Source of the DNA: Polytrichum commune
Lineage: Eukaryota; Streptophyta; Polytrichopsida; Polytrichales; Polytrichaceae
DNA length: 64,000 bases
Direction: 5' to 3'
Assembly (NCBI GenBank): GCA_950295325.1
Contig: OX485807.1
Coordinates: 44,546,440-44,610,439, forward strand
The first letter of the stretch is position 1, and each line of letters starts with the position of its first letter. Made by a program: the position numbers and the translations under genes. Positions 1 to 12,913 of this stretch are shown piece after piece. The notes under the pieces are model-generated. The model worked only from the letters and a program-made list of their open reading frames with translations. It searched no databases and had not been told where the DNA came from.

Positions 1-748
1 AGTCCATCAGCTTCACCTTTCCTCCCTTCGTTATGTACACATCAAAAGAGAAATCTCCACCACCAAACTCTTCCTGAAGACTCTCAAAGAAGAAATTAGA
101 CACCATGTCTGAAATCTCCTCCTCCCTCCCAAGCAGAGTAGCATAAAAGCCCGTAACCTCCCTCTGGGATATCCCTACAAGAACATTATCACGAACAAAA
201 CATCGAAACTCCATCTCCGGCCGCATATCATACCATTTCCGGATGGCAAGTACCACATGGGGTGGCTTCTCCATGCTCTTGTCATCGCATGAGTCGAATG
301 CATGACATAAATCATGCACCACATTATCTGATGCCTTCAGGAGGAGAGAAATTTCACCGAAGTTCTGGCACTTCATGCTCCCGGATGTGGCTATCCATGC
401 TGTGTCTTTCGGTGCACTCCAGTTGAGCTTGGGAATCACCGCGCCTCCTAGGGTTTCAATTAGGGTTTCAACCTCAGCTGCTAAGTCAGGGAACGATGCA
501 ACGGCTGGTAAATCGGAATCATCCTCCTCTTCTTCCCAATGTGTGTAATCCTCTGCTTGTAGCTCAGGGTTTTGTATCTTTGTTCTCGTTGGCATTGCGT
601 CGCTGTCCGAGGCAAGAAACAGACCATCTTCGAGAAGAAAGTTTACAAATTCTTCTGGCAGCGTCACAATCTGCGTTCGTATGGAGTGTGTTCGAAACTT
701 GGGGTACCATTCCTGAATTTGGCACCGCAGTACGTCTGATTCCTTCAT
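1..748 (-). CDS. CDC123: CDC123-like eIF2 assembly factor, first exon (3' part outside window)
   Basis: The minus strand is open without interruption from an ATG at 748 to base 1 (249 codons) and continues past the window edge. CDC123 is a cytosolic ATP-grasp-fold protein that helps assemble the eIF2 alpha-beta-gamma complex. Family hallmarks seen in order: an N-terminal CQIQEWYPKFR segment; an LPEEFVNFLLEDG segment; an acidic stretch (WEEEEDDSD); GGAVIPKLNWSAPKDTAWI near residues 100-118; a KWYDMRPEMEFRCFVRDN segment; GISQREVTGFY; and FDVYITKGGKVKLMD at the edge, which in the family precedes NPF. The ATG at 748 was chosen because the family's N-terminal WYP motif follows at once. The first exon is unusually long and intronless for a plant housekeeping gene. 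The C-terminal quarter is not in the window. Identification rests on recalled family sequence and is strong. Confidence 0.93.
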   Translation of the reverse strand, partial: MKESDVLRCQIQEWYPKFRTHSIRTQIVTLPEEFVNFLLEDGLFLASDSDAMPTRTKIQNPELQAEDYTHWEEEEDDSDLPAVASFPDLAAEVETLIETLGGAVIPKLNWSAPKDTAWIATSGSMKCQNFGEISLLLKASDNVVHDLCHAFDSCDDKSMEKPPHVVLAIRKWYDMRPEMEFRCFVRDNVLVGISQREVTGFYATLLGREEEISDMVSNFFFESLQEEFGGGDFSFDVYITKGGKVKLMD

Positions 749-2250
749 CGATAATTGCACTCCTCGGACTCCTCGGATGCCACAAGTGCAAACCCTTATA
801 ACTTGACGCCGCCCGAAGCTCAGAAATCTTGCCCACAAAAACTAAAAGCCAGGGGGCCAATTCTACCAGTGATGAGCTCCACTAACGAGTGTCCGTAGAT
901 AGAACCTCAGCCAAATGCACGCAGAAGATTAAAATGACGAGGCTTTCGAACACACCGACTGCAAAACCCTAGTAGGATCCTCCAGAGGATTCCATGATAT
1001 TCCGAGGGTTTAAGGCCACCGTGTGAACGGGCACCATACTGATACCCGCCACAACCATGGTATCTACCATGTAAGTGTACCGGGTATCTTGCGGGTATCT
1101 AGTTCCTAACACGATATTAATTAGTATACCTGGACGGGTATAGGTCTCCGACCAGATAGCAACACATCCTTCAATAACTGTGTTGGTGCTCACTTGAAAT
1201 TTGCACATATATACCATCACCAAATTCCATGGTGTGGCATATACGCCCTTGGACATTTTAATAATGTTAAAACTAATTATATACCCGCCGGGTATCAAGT
1301 TCTCAGTAACTGGATAGAAAGGATATCTACACAACATTGGTATCTTTTCAATGTCGAACTTTGTTTATGTTCATCTTTAGTGGATCCCCTAATCAATCTA
1401 TTTAGAACTAAATTGAGTAGTTTCCATGTGAGAGATTTAGCAGAGGAAAAACAAGGGTCTGTGTCATAATAAGAAGTAGAGTGTTTCCCACTCACATGGC
1501 TCAAGTGCAATCTTGTGATTGCATTACACTAATTATCCCATTCAACAAGGGTGGGCTGATATTATGTGTGGGAAATTAGTCAAGGTGGTACTAAGTCCCT
1601 TACGCTACGAAATTAGTGCCACCGAAAGATCTAGGATTATGGAAGTCCAAAGTGTTAAAAGAGTGATGGAAAGTCTCAATACAAGCTCTCGTCAAATTTT
1701 TCGTGTTAGGAGATGACTTAGGAGTGAGTGGCACTAACTGAAATGAAGAGAATAGAAGTCTCGTCAAGCTCAACAAAACAAATTATGCACTCTACAAACA
1801 CCTTGGAGCATGCATTGGTTTTCTTGATACCCGGTGCATCTACACAATAGAAAACTTTAATGTGTGTGAACATGTTTGAGAGGACCTATGCCTCCAGTTA
1901 AGAAATCAACAAACATGCACTTCCGATGAATATAACTCAACCAAAGAAGGTCCAATTTCCAATCAAGTTGTTGCAGATGTTTCCATCATAGATTTGCTAC
2001 GGCAACACGAGGTTTTTTTTTTTTTTTTTTTTGGTGTAAATCTAATTTGTAGAAGTTGAAGAACATGACAAATGAACCAGATAACACCCACACACCTTAT
2101 CTGCCCTGAAATATGCAGTATATGATTAGCTCATATAGAATTAGTAAGCGGCTCACATACAGGATCCACCAGCGGCCTTAGCTTTACAATACATGTCTCA
2201 ATCAGGATCAGATATTTCTAACCTCGATTCAAGTGCAGATTGCTTATTGA
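749..2250. other. CDC123 upstream region, no gene seen
   Basis: This holds the 5' leader and promoter side of the minus-strand CDC123 gene. A telo-box-like AAACCCTA lies near 964-971. The rest contains no convincing ORF. From about 1,760 to 2,100 there is one copy of the dispersed family called R2 here (landmarks: AATCAACAAACATGCA and GAAGAACATGA...), interrupted by an 18-19 nt T run near 2,013-2,031. Confidence 0.55.
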
Positions 2251-2486
2251 GCAATTAACCGGGAGATCCGGCTGCCTAGTTACAGATGAACTGGTTGAGT
2301 TTGAGAAGTAACCGATTGACATTCAAGATTTTCAGGAAAATTATCATTCGATTCAGAAGAATCTATGGGACATGCCTCGAATCAATGAAGAAAAACCGAA
2401 AGATCACAATGCACAACCGCTTGGACTTGGAATCGCTAGGATCTCGACCAGTTATGCTCAAAAATCTCCCTGGACAATGTTATTGA
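2251..2486 (+). repeat. Dispersed repeat family R1, copy 1
   Basis: One of several diverged copies of a unit of about 200 bp. Landmarks in order: an AACCGGTTGA-like segment, TTCAAGATTTTCAGG, GAGGAATCTATGGGACATGCCTC, an AATGAAGAAAAACC block, ACCGCTTGGACTTGGAATC, and GATCTCGACC...ATGC.CAAAAATCTCC. Other copies lie near 6,240-6,460, 6,500-6,720, 9,285-9,505 and 22,755-22,930, all in the same orientation. No coding capacity was recognised; it resembles a non-autonomous element without clear ends. Confidence 0.6.
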
Positions 2487-4540
2487 GGGTGATGAATGAA
2501 TGATCTATCTATATATATATATATACACACACACGATAATGAGCACGTGGCGTGCATTTACTTATTTTTTAAACCCAGTAGTAGGTAAGTACAAGTTTTG
2601 GGTGCAAGGTCAACAACGAAAGTGATTAAATGTGTTGAAGGGCATTTGGGTATAAGTAAATCAGACATATCAACGTGTGTCTGTCCCAACGAGCCTCCAA
2701 AGACAACTAAGACTTTTTAACCCAAAGAACTTCAGGAAGGATGGGATTTTCAGAAGCTTAATTGATTGACTCGGAAAGAAAATTAGTACTTATAAGTAGA
2801 TGCAATTATACAGCACTGGAGACAGTATTGCCATGAAACTTGTGTCTTGGTAGTGAGAATTTCACATTACCTAAAATCCGTGACTATTTATGCTAAGGTA
2901 TGCAGGTGTTCATCAGCTGTACCTCTTGAAGTTTGAATGATGAAATATCGACAAAAATCGAGCCTCACCTTGTTATTGGAAATGCATGTATGAGTAGATA
3001 GCTCCTTTCAATTGTGTTCACTATTGTAGAGGAGTTAATAAAGTTGAAGGATGCGATCCGATTTTTTTGAACATGTGTCTTTATGGTGTTTGTTCTTAGA
3101 TCTAGACCTAAGTATGCATCATTGAAATATAGGTATCCGATTAAGAGAAGTAATCAAATAACATCCACATACCTTACACTAATCAATGTGTGATGTGATC
3201 CAAGAGAGTCTTGACCGAAAATTGGTGACACCATCACATTTCACTTGCATGATCTTCATCAGGCCTCCATCTTAGTGCTTCCAGAAGAACAACAATTACT
3301 TCACATATTTATACAAATTCACTTGTGTAGCGACAATTAATATCACAACATGATTGTTTATTAGTTATTCTAGGGCGGAGTACTCGAGCTGGCGATTTCC
3401 AAATTCCCTTACTCTAGCGGCTAATACTTACATGTATATTTCACCACCAAGGGGATTCTTCACCAACAACTCAATTTTTACCTCGGGTTGCCTGGCGTTG
3501 GTTTTGTCCTTCTTTTCTTATATATCCCATTGCGTTTGTAATTAAGTTCATTAATTATGCTCAATAACATAGTCCATTGCACCACCCATTGTAGCAATTG
3601 CTCACATTCTTGCACAAATACTCAATCGACAAGCACTCCTTTGTTGTGTTGGTTAGTGTGTGCGTAAGTAACTTCCGTATGGGAAGGTCACTCATTGTAA
3701 GATATTAAGAACCACTTGCAAAAAAAACATAAGGTGGAATAAAAATAAAAGAGTAAAATTTATAAAACAATTAACATAAATACATGATACTAGGGATTCC
3801 TTTTGAGAACATATTGAGAATATTACAGGAATACTAATCAAATATATGAAATATCCCATGAATATGCGTAGTACTTCAGAACCTCCCCCTCCCCCTTTTG
3901 AACATATCCCTTTATCGCACATGGTTCATATCCCTACAAGAGAGTTACCCACATGGAGTTCCATTGGTTTTGCCACAAACACCACTAGACAAAACTACAC
4001 TAAATGTTTCTAGTGTCACCAAATTCATTTTCCTTGCTCAATATTGATCGTAAACCGCCCATGTAGTGTCACCGACACTAAATGTAAACCTAGCATTCTT
4101 TGTCATCCTTGTAAAAAAAGTTGGCATTATAGATTTACAATGATACAATGTTACTCACTAAGTGATTATTCATCCAAATTTTAATCATTCATGATAATAA
4201 TTCATTATAAAAATGTTAGGATGCAGAATATACCAAAAGTGAATGAACTAGAAGTAAGTTGAGATGACAATATTTGTAAACTTTTATATAAGACGTGTCA
4301 TTGCAGAAGTTACCACTTGTGACTTAAATTACCATATGGCACTAAGTACAATATTTACTGTAACTTCACTACAAGGATGGCAATGGCCGTCACCAAAAAA
4401 TTTCCATAGTTAGCCCTATTGATCGAAGTATATTATGCTCACAACACGAGATTACAACGACCAAGCTTAGAGATTCGAGGAACTAATGTATCAGTCATTG
4501 CACTAGAAGCATAGAATATGTTTATATCACCAGAGTTTAG
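2487..4540. other. Gene-free stretch with AT/AC microsatellite and dispersed repeats
   Basis: There is a (TA)n(CA)n microsatellite at about 2,508-2,534, an R2-family repeat near 2,870-3,200, and from about 3,970 to 4,380 a member of a family built around CACTAAATGTAAAC and TTTAGTGTCACC. No gene was recognised. Confidence 0.5.
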
Positions 4541-4543
4541 TCA

Positions 4544-4735
4544 CACATAACATTACTCAACTGACGAGCAATGTTCAGCTGCCCTAATTTTAGATTCAGT
4601 TTAAAGCAATGGGATTCCGACATCCGGAGTTTTTAGCGGCACATAACATTATTCAGCTGACGAGCAGTGTTCAACTGCCATGATTTCATATTCAGTTTAA
4701 AGCAATGGGATTCTGACATCCAGAGTCTTTATTCT
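4544..4735. repeat. Direct tandem duplication, about 96 bp x 2
   Basis: The segment beginning CACATAACATTACTCAACTG at 4,544 recurs at 4,640 with about 85% identity, including the internal CAGTTTAAAGCAATGGGATT and GACATCC.GAGT landmarks. No ORF is associated. Confidence 0.75.
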
Positions 4736-4860
4736 CGAATCTACGGTTAGGCCCATGAATAGAACTCGTTGGCTGAGTAATGTTATGGCACTACTACTTA
4801 TTGCTTACGCATCAATCGGTGCACATGTCAGGTCTCATGGGTCCTCCTCACTTCAGTTTG

Positions 4861-5340
4861 TGAACCTAAAACAAAAACCAACATAATTATAAAGTGGTCA
4901 AAATCTTCTAGAAATGTACGTATCATACCTCTTCATTCTAGAATGGAATCCCAGAACCTATGTACATTGGTGGCCATTTAAGAATTGAAGCGTCCGATCT
5001 AAGCTCACTTTATCCTTATTGACATGCAAGTCTCAGAGTACATGTCCCTTAATACAATGTTATTAGATTTGCATTTATTTCAATTGTGCAAGACAGGTGT
5101 TGAGCCTGAAATGAACACCAACTTAATGATAAATTGGTTAGAATCCTCTAAAATCTAGTATGTTTCTTCATTCTGAAATAAAAAAGATAGAATCGACGCA
5201 CATTGAGAAACGTCTCCAATCTAAGGCTACTTTACCTTACTGATCTAGGAGATTCAGAGCACATGCCTTTCATTTAGCGATAGATTTGCAAGTGTTTCAG
5301 TTGTGCAAGATACATGCTAAGGACTTGTGTGCTATGCTAG
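4861..5340. repeat. Diverged tandem duplication, about 240 bp x 2
   Basis: Two units (about 4,861-5,095 and 5,101-5,340) share ordered landmarks: an AACCAACATAAT-like start, a TGGT.A.AATC.TCTA block, TTCTTCATTCT, a block containing CAATCTAAG or CGATCTAAG, ATTTGCA.TTATTTCAATTGTGCAAGA and CATGC. They have diverged by substitutions and small gaps. Confidence 0.6.
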
Positions 5341-8300
5341 TAGTGCATGAGTGGACACTGTCATTAACATACGATTCGAAAGCACACCACTATAAGCATA
5401 TGAGTCTTGGGCAATTGATGTGCGTCATTAAAAACGTGTCTTACGTCACTTGAAAATATGCAAATATGCAAATCTATCATAGTGCACTATTAGCATTCAT
5501 CCCACATCGATGAAAGAAACAATGCAAATCTACCACTATGCTGAACTTACATATTTTCTCGTTTTTGGAACAAGTTCCCAATGACATAAATCAATCGCCT
5601 AGGACTCATACGCTTTTGATTGTGATAGATACATATTGTTCTTTCACTGACATACGACGATTGCCTAGGACTCGAATATGCTAGTAGTGCACGTCTTTAG
5701 AACGGTGAAGTAGTTTTCACATCCAATGTCATTGTCCCAGGGCACGACCGTGGATGTTCTACGAACATACACTCTATTCACTCGGGTCTCAACCTAGCCT
5801 TGAGACTGAAGTTCTTCTTCTTCTTCTTCTTGCATGTCCTATGAAACTAGAAAATTTTGTAAATCTACCACAAAAATATATTTGCTTTAGTAGTGTGACT
5901 ACTTTCGTACTCACACGAAATGGGTTTGAGGTGGCGTCCTTTGCATTGGCCTTCCAGCTACTTCAGGCCAATGAGTCCATTTGTTAACTAACACACAATA
6001 CACACAAGCTTAAACTGGGGTTTCAAGTTAAAGTATTTTCTGTACTGGCCATTCCAGCCAATGAATGGGGGAGAACCGGCCGCTAGTTACAAATGAGCTG
6101 GTTGAGTTTTGAGAAATAACTGGTTGAAGTTGTTGTTATTTTTGGAACGCATGATGCGCTTGACTACCTAGCTAGTTTTCCGTCAAGCAGAGAGGCGATT
6201 TCACGACCAATAATCGAACCATCAACCACTCTATTCAGTTTGGGTACCTCTCCACTATCATCCAGTAGTTTAGGGTTATCTCATACCAATAACCAGTTGA
6301 AACTTCAAGACTTCAAGAAAATTACTGATCATTTTGGAGGAATATATGGAACGTACCTAAAACTAATGAAGAAAAGCCAAAAGATGTCAACATGTAACCG
6401 GCAACAATTGGCAACACGAGGATCTTGACCGATTATGCGCAAAAATCTTCCCCGACACTGGTTTCAGCTCATTCAATGCAATGAACAGGAAGCACTGGCT
6501 GCTAGTTACACATGAACCAGTTGAATTTTGAAGAATAATCGGTTGAAGTCCAAGACTTGAGAGGTCAATTATCAATCGTTTACGAGGAATCTGTGGAATA
6601 TACCTCAATTCAATAAAAGAAAAACTGGAAGATGTCAACATGTAAGTTAACCGTTTGAATTGAATGTGGAAACACTAGGGTATCGACGGTTTATGCCCAA
6701 GAATCTCCTGCACATTAATTTGAAATTTCAAGTGAATCTCTTTGTGTCCTGTAGAACAAGTGACGATCTTCAAGAAGGCCGGCATGAGCTGGTGACAGGT
6801 TGCGGCCTATAAGTTAAGGCACACGCCATTTGTTTCTAAACGATTAGTTTGTTGACACGAAACGGATGTGAATGCACAAGATACTTTTCATGTGACTGCA
6901 CCTGTTGTGGACACTTTGAGCTTTTTAAGCATTTGTGGAGGTTAAGCTTCCACCACACCATGAGAATCATGTGAGCGCAAGAGCAAATCTCAAAAGAGGA
7001 ACACGAGGGTTGACCTTGCGTTTTGTGGAGTCATGGTGAATATCTTTTGAATTCTTGAAGTGAAACTCATAGATGACTTGTAATGGTTTTCTTTTGGACG
7101 TATACGTTTCAGATTTCGATACGTTTCTACACGTTTGAAACCATGAGAGGTCACCTTCCACATTGGGTGTGTGGTGTACCCACCTTTTACACTTGTGGTG
7201 ACTATGAGGGGGTTGTCTTTCCACCCTTGGGCTCTGATTGCCTCTATTAGGGGATTGTTCTTGTCATTTTAAGTTGACCGATGTATCTTTCGTGTGGGAA
7301 ATGTGAACCCAATTATCTGAATTTTTGATTTTGAGGTTGGGTGTGGGTATGAGTGCTTAGGTTTGTTCAAATGTGGCTCTTTTTATGTACACAATGTTCA
7401 GTTACATTTTGCTTGGCATAAGCAGCATGTGGTATTGCAAACCCCAACTTAGGATCCGTAATGGGGAAATATTATCTTTAGGGTTGTTGTTTTGTGTGCC
7501 AGTGTTGGTAAGTGTGAAGTGGCATGTGTATAAATGATTTGAAAAGGTTCGTAAGTTGGTAGGTAACAATATTTGTGATGTGTAATTCTAAGGCCTTTGA
7601 GGTATTTATTGTTGCATAGGGATAGTAGATGTGGCCGTGTGTCTTTCTCATTGTTGTGGCATACCATCTCACCTAAGCAGTCTCAAGTCCAAGAATGAAA
7701 TATGTTATTTACTTGTAAAAAATCAAATACACAAATTTAGAGTGAATGTTTTCCAAACTATTTTTATTTTATTTTCTATGAATCTATTTTACATACATTT
7801 AAATATTCTACATACTTTCCATTGAAGCCACCCAATTAAGACGGTAAATGCAATTGGATCGATGCGTGTTTGGGGCAAGAAGAGTTCCCTACCCTCCCCC
7901 TCTCCTTTGGTGATCCCTGATCACCCAAGTGTATTGGGTGTACCTAAACAATAGTAGTTGTGTGATTTATGCATCAATAGTTTTGAAGGTCCTTCTTCCA
8001 AAAGTGGTTGGAGAGTTTGTGATTACATTGGTCATTGGAGATTGTTAACAAGATATCTCAACAAGGTCAAAACATACTTACTTTTATTGCCTTAATGCTT
8101 TTTACAATACACTGTTGAAGGTATTTAATTAGTATCACGTGCACTATTTGTGAAGGGCCTAAACTAGATGCCTAGAGGTTTCAAAGTGTCACGTTTGCTA
8201 TTTACCAATATAATACTATTCATCAACTTAAGTAAAAAAAATTGAGTGAAATATTATTTACATTATGACATTTGGTATACCACATTGGAAAACTTGAGAT

Positions 8301-8621
8301 GATAGTTTTGCTTTTGAGTGTGCAAGGGAAAAATATTATTGAGCATACTAATGGTGTGTGTCATGTGTTTTACATTTTAGTATGCAAGAGGAAGATATTC
8401 TTCATCATACTAATGCCTTCAAGTGTCATTTGTATGCTCTTTTAGTCAACTTGTAGATCATACTGTAACACAAGTATACACCTCGTAACACTATTGAACA
8501 TTCTCATGCCAAAATATTAGTAAACGCACTTGGACGCCAAGTGTCATAAGGTAACAATAATGGTGAAGTTGTTGAGCATTAGTATAACCTAGCATAAGCC
8601 TCATAATAGGGCATGTGACAC
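5341..8621. other. Gene-free stretch with R1 repeat copies
   Basis: R1-family copies occupy about 6,240-6,460 and 6,500-6,720. Short ORFs here have no recognisable domain, and several rely on non-ATG starts. I see no gene. Confidence 0.5.
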
Positions 8622-8624
8622 TAA

Positions 8625-9122
8625 GGGCCACTTCACACACAAGACTGAGAGCCCGCGAGCATTACACTTCAAGCACTCTCATTGGTGGAAAAGGCGGAGC
8701 CGGTCCAACTTCGCTTCACACTACGCTTGAGTGACCAGCGGACAAGTGAATGCAAGATGGAATTAAAGTCTACATGGATGCCTACATGACATCAAATGGA
8801 TCGTGTTTCATGGTCACTTGGACTACTTTCAAAAACCACCTCTTGGAGCTGAACCTAACACAAAACTAGGAGATCATGGCACTCTGAACGCTCACGACCG
8901 TTGTGTTATTCTATTTCATCATGTGTGACGATCCGCATGAATAGTAATTCATTGAAATATTATTTGGTTGAGGGGCCGGTCACATATGACTTCGCACTAC
9001 ACTTGAGGGTCCGTGACTACACCACACAATTTTGGAAGTGTCTTGGGACGGCCTTTGGACACTTTCTTTTGGCCTCTCACAAATTCATGGTTACGGCTCT
9101 TGGCTCGTGTGTGAAGTGGCCC
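8625..9122. mobile_element. PIF/Harbinger-type MITE (Tourist-like), copy A, TSD TAA
   Basis: This 498-bp non-autonomous element has terminal inverted repeats GGGCCACTTCACACACAAG (left) and the complement of GGGCCACTTCACACACGAGCC (right). It is flanked on both sides by TAA (8,622-8,624 and 9,123-9,125), the 3-bp target duplication typical of PIF/Harbinger elements. The ends are the same as those of the element at 21,188-21,714, and the internal sequence (CTCATTGGT, AAAAGGCGGAG.CCGTCCAA, TTCGCTTCACACTACGCTTGAG) is shared as well. No transposase is encoded. Confidence 0.85.
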
Positions 9123-9284
9123 TAATTAAATTCGATCAACGGTGTAGTGAGTATGACATATTAGGTAGTTTTGAGATTGTAATTAGCCGGATAAGAGCTT
9201 TTGGAAGTGGCCAACATGAACAACTCACGGTAAGAATTGCTTCAGACTATTTAATCCAAGTTTGTGACCTCCATAGCTATGTCC

Positions 9285-9505
9285 AGGAAGAACCGGCGGT
9301 TAGTTGAAAATCTACGGTTGAGTTCGAGAAATAACCTATTGAAGTTCAAGACTTCAGGAATTTTACTGATCATTTTAGAGGAATCTGTAGAATATTCCTC
9401 AAATGAATTAAAAAAAGGATCGGATGATGTCAACATGTAACCGGTTGGATTTAGAATCACTAGGATCTTGACCGACTATGCCCAAAAACCTCCCGGGCAC
9501 TGATC
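9285..9505 (+). repeat. Dispersed repeat family R1, copy
   Basis: Contains the ordered R1 landmarks: GAACCGGCGGTTAGTTG, TTGAAGTTCAAGACTTCAGG, ACTGATCATTTTAGAGGAATC, GATGTCAACATGTAACCGGT and AGGATCTTGACCGACTATGC. Same orientation as the other copies. Confidence 0.65.
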
Positions 9506-9603
9506 CAAAGAGGTCCAATCCTAAGCAGCGGCCTTAACAAATAGCTTTGAAAAACCTCGTCACCACTTCCCGTTGTGGCGGTCTTTCTGATAATACACTA
9601 AAA

Positions 9604-10132
9604 TTTCATTACAGTAGTAGAAATGTGGTAGTTTCCTGACACGACAATCTAACATAAAGTGATCAAAATGACACAGGTTGATGTCATTTTGGTCGCTTCG
9701 TGTTAGATTGTTGTGTCATGAAACTACCACGTTTCTACTAGTGCTTGTTGCCACCCACTAGTGGGGTTGTTGAGGACTTTAGTTGGTGTGTGTTGTAGTC
9801 ATTTGTGTTGACACGTGTTGCGAGTCATTCAAACATTAAGTTAAGTTGCTCTCAACAGAGACCCAAAGCTTCACTTTAATAATAAAAATATGGTAGTTTT
9901 GTGACATGACAATCTAACATGAAGCAATAAAAATGACACGGGTTGGTATCATTTTGGTCACTTTGTGTTAGATTGTCTTGTCATGAAACAACTATGTTTC
10001 TACTAGTGCTTGTTGCCATTTGCTTGTGGAGTTGTTGAGGACTTTAGTTGGTGTGTTTGTAGTCGTTTGTGTTGACATGTGTCGTGAGTCGTTCGAACAT
10101 TAAGTTAAGTTGCTCTCAATAGAGACCCAATT
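9604..10132. repeat. Tandem pair of about 266-bp units, each carrying a hairpin
   Basis: Each unit starts with a long inverted repeat (stems about 9,612-9,743 and 9,878-10,008). One arm carries GACACGACAATCTAACATAA and the other its complement near TGTTAGATTGTTGTGTCATG. The hairpin is followed by a shared tail (GCTTGTTGCCA..., GTTGTTGAGGACTTTAGTTG, AACATTAAGTTAAGTTGCTC). The two units are about 85-90% identical. The hairpin looks like a small MITE that was duplicated together with its flank. Confidence 0.75.
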
Positions 10133-12590
10133 TCCGCGTACTAGAATCGTTTGATTCTTTCAAGTGCGAGTTTATTGTTGTCACATCTTGTTGAGAGAGA
10201 GAGGGAGGTGATGCCAACCTCTACTGTTGGAGTGGATGAGGACACTTCATCTTGATTATAGCCGCGAACTCAAAGTGGTTTTAATCTCCTCATTAGCATA
10301 AAAAGGAGAAGGTATTGAAAGGAGGAGAGAGGAAATTATCACATACAAGTGTACCTTTCATCCATCCAACATAAATACTTGAACCCCTATAGATTTGTGG
10401 CCGATTCATGTCAAACTAGGTTGAAGGCCCATCTCCACCTGGCTTTACCAAATAACCAAAGTCTTTCCTAAAACCCGGGTAAAGCTCTCTCGATTATAGC
10501 GGAGGCACCTTGGCTATCCTGGTGCACCTACATGAACTTGCTCTAGAGATTTTCTAATATGTGAATAAGTAATATTTTGATGGGGTTTGCGACCCACTAG
10601 GTGGCAATCTACGTATCTAGGTAGATTGAAGGTATCTACTAGTGCAGGGTGGTGCCCACTACCATGTGGGCCAAAGTAACATATAAAAACCTCATACTCC
10701 AAGCATGTAGGGTGTTTTTCTAAGGTTGGCATTGCTTGTTTTGGGAGGCAGACCCATGAGCTGCCCAAATGTAGGCGCCAAATTTAGGAGCTGATATCTT
10801 TTCACATATGATGCCCAATTTGGGTGGGGTATTTTTTCCCCCCCTTAGGATAAGGTAACGGGTGTTCACAACTTGACCCGATGGATTTGGAAAACAATTA
10901 GTGCACATCTTGCTTGCTCCATGAAAAAGGGGAAATCTCCCAAAAATGACATCCTGTGGCCCTCCAACTTTGAGGGCGACGGACTTCATCTAAATTTGTT
11001 AAACCAAGGCCCAATTTTTTTTGGAAGTAGTAGCTCATTTTTCATCCACATAATATGTTATGACAAAGTTGCCAACTTTCTAAAATATATGGCATAACCA
11101 AAATGATCATGAAACAAAAAAATCTCAAAGTGTTCTCTAGCTGCCCCCGGATGAAGGCCCGTGCTCATACGTCATGCTAACCTTGCAAATTTGGTCCGAT
11201 CGACTTCAAATTTTCACAGCAAGATTTTATGATAGTCTAGTTCACATCCAAACGGTTGGATTTCAAAGGGAAAAAAACAAAAAACATAACAAACTCTAAA
11301 TTTGTACATAATAAAAAAAATCAGAATTGGTGTTGGAAATGCCTGAAAATGGAATGTGAAGACTGGAGCGTTTAGGGATTAAAACTACTTCTGGTGTGAA
11401 ATCAACTAAACATGGTAACCTCTAGGCCACATCATGTTTTAGGGCTTTTATGTCGGATGAATGAGAGGCTTTAATGCTTATAACCAAAGTCAAGAGCACA
11501 CCCTGTGTGCCAAAGAGCAAAGCAAGCAGATCCAAATGGCAGACCCGTGTTGATCGACTTATGTGCGGTTGTTCATGCTCATGGGGCATGCGAATCCCCC
11601 TCCTCCATATCACAAGCCTTTTGTTTTCACACTTTTACATCCGAGCTTGTGGCTAGGAATTTGTGGTGTCTATGTAAACTCATCCGATTGTGAAGGAGAA
11701 AACACGGTGAATCGTATTATAATTTGTAGACTGTTATTTCTAGACGATTTGACTCTGAAAATAGAGTCAGAGACGTCAAATTACTTTAGCGGTGTCAAAT
11801 TGGAACGAAGTGGCTCTTGATTTTGTAGGAGATTTTTTTTTACTAGAGTCCCTTCACCCATGAGGGATGAGTTTACATAGACGCCATGAATCCTAAGCCA
11901 GAGCTTGAGGGTTCGTAACCTTTATGATCTAAAACTGGCATTGGTGGAGAAGGTTAAGGTTTTCATGGCCTAAGGGACCAAAGAAGTTTGAATGGACGAA
12001 AACTCTATGTGGACTGTACATGACATGCAATGGATTATGTTTTATGCTCTACTGAATTTTAGCGTGGGTTCTGACACAAAATTGGACGACTGTGCCACTT
12101 CAGAGTCTCACAACCCTTAAACCTTTTTTTTTCAAATTTGTTGTGCACAAGGGTTCACATGAATACAAGAACATGCAAAATCTTGAAGTCATGGTGACGA
12201 AGCTTTGAAAATGAAACCTTGACTTGGAAGCAACAAACTATATGCAAAATCATACTAACTCCATCATTTGAGCATGCCACACTCATCATACCAAAAAGGG
12301 CAGTTTTGAAGGAAGAAAAAAATCAAAATCAAGGTTGATCATTCTCTTGTTTTCTCTCGGCTACATTTACTCTTCCCCAAAAACAAATTCATCAAAAAAT
12401 TACTATAACAACATTTCTTTGTGAAGGGCCCCTATTTTTAAAAAAAAAATTGGAGCACCTCTTTTGCCTCTCCCACCGCAAAACCCGTTCGACCATGTCA
12501 ATGAACATTGCATGCCTTAAAACGTGTCTTTTAGGGACCTCAAACTCCATGGTAAACATGACATCTTTCCCTTAATGTAAACCGAAATGG
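10133..12590. other. Gene-free, repeat-derived sequence
   Basis: No protein was recognised. Fragments near 10,330-10,400 and 11,340-11,470 belong to a dispersed family with the landmarks CATCCA.CATAA..ACTTGA.CCC and GTGTGAAATCAACTA, also seen near 17,150-17,370, 26,160-26,350 and 26,755-26,820. Sequence from about 12,200 is an inverted, truncated relative of the element at 18,858-19,437. Confidence 0.45.
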
Positions 12591-12604
12591 TCTCGGGACA
12601 AGTT

Positions 12605-12850
12605 CAACAGGCAATCACAAATCTTACAAAACCTTGGGACGACTTCATGGTCCATGGTGTAAACAACCCCTAAATATGCTCTATCCTCATTCTTGGGATA
12701 AAAAGAATCAATATATATATTTATTCCCCCCCCAAAAAAATCAACAGCCAATCACAGATCTTACAAGACCTTGGGACGACTTCATGGTCCATGGTGTAGA
12801 CAACCCCTAAATATGCTCTATCCTCATTCTTAGGATAAAAAGAATCAAAA
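12605..12850. repeat. Direct tandem duplication, about 132 bp x 2, from a MULE-like element end
   Basis: The segment CAATCACAAATCTTACAAAA...GACGACTTCATGGTCCATGG...AACAACCCCTAAATATGCTC occurs at about 12,609-12,715 and again at 12,741-12,848 with only a few substitutions. It contains the terminal sequence of the 18,858-19,437 element in opposite orientation, so one end of that element appears to have been duplicated in tandem. Confidence 0.75.
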
Positions 12851-12913
12851 AACATATTTATTCAACCAAAAAAAAAAAAAAAAAAACACTTTCCCATCCT
12901 CACGCTCACTCCA

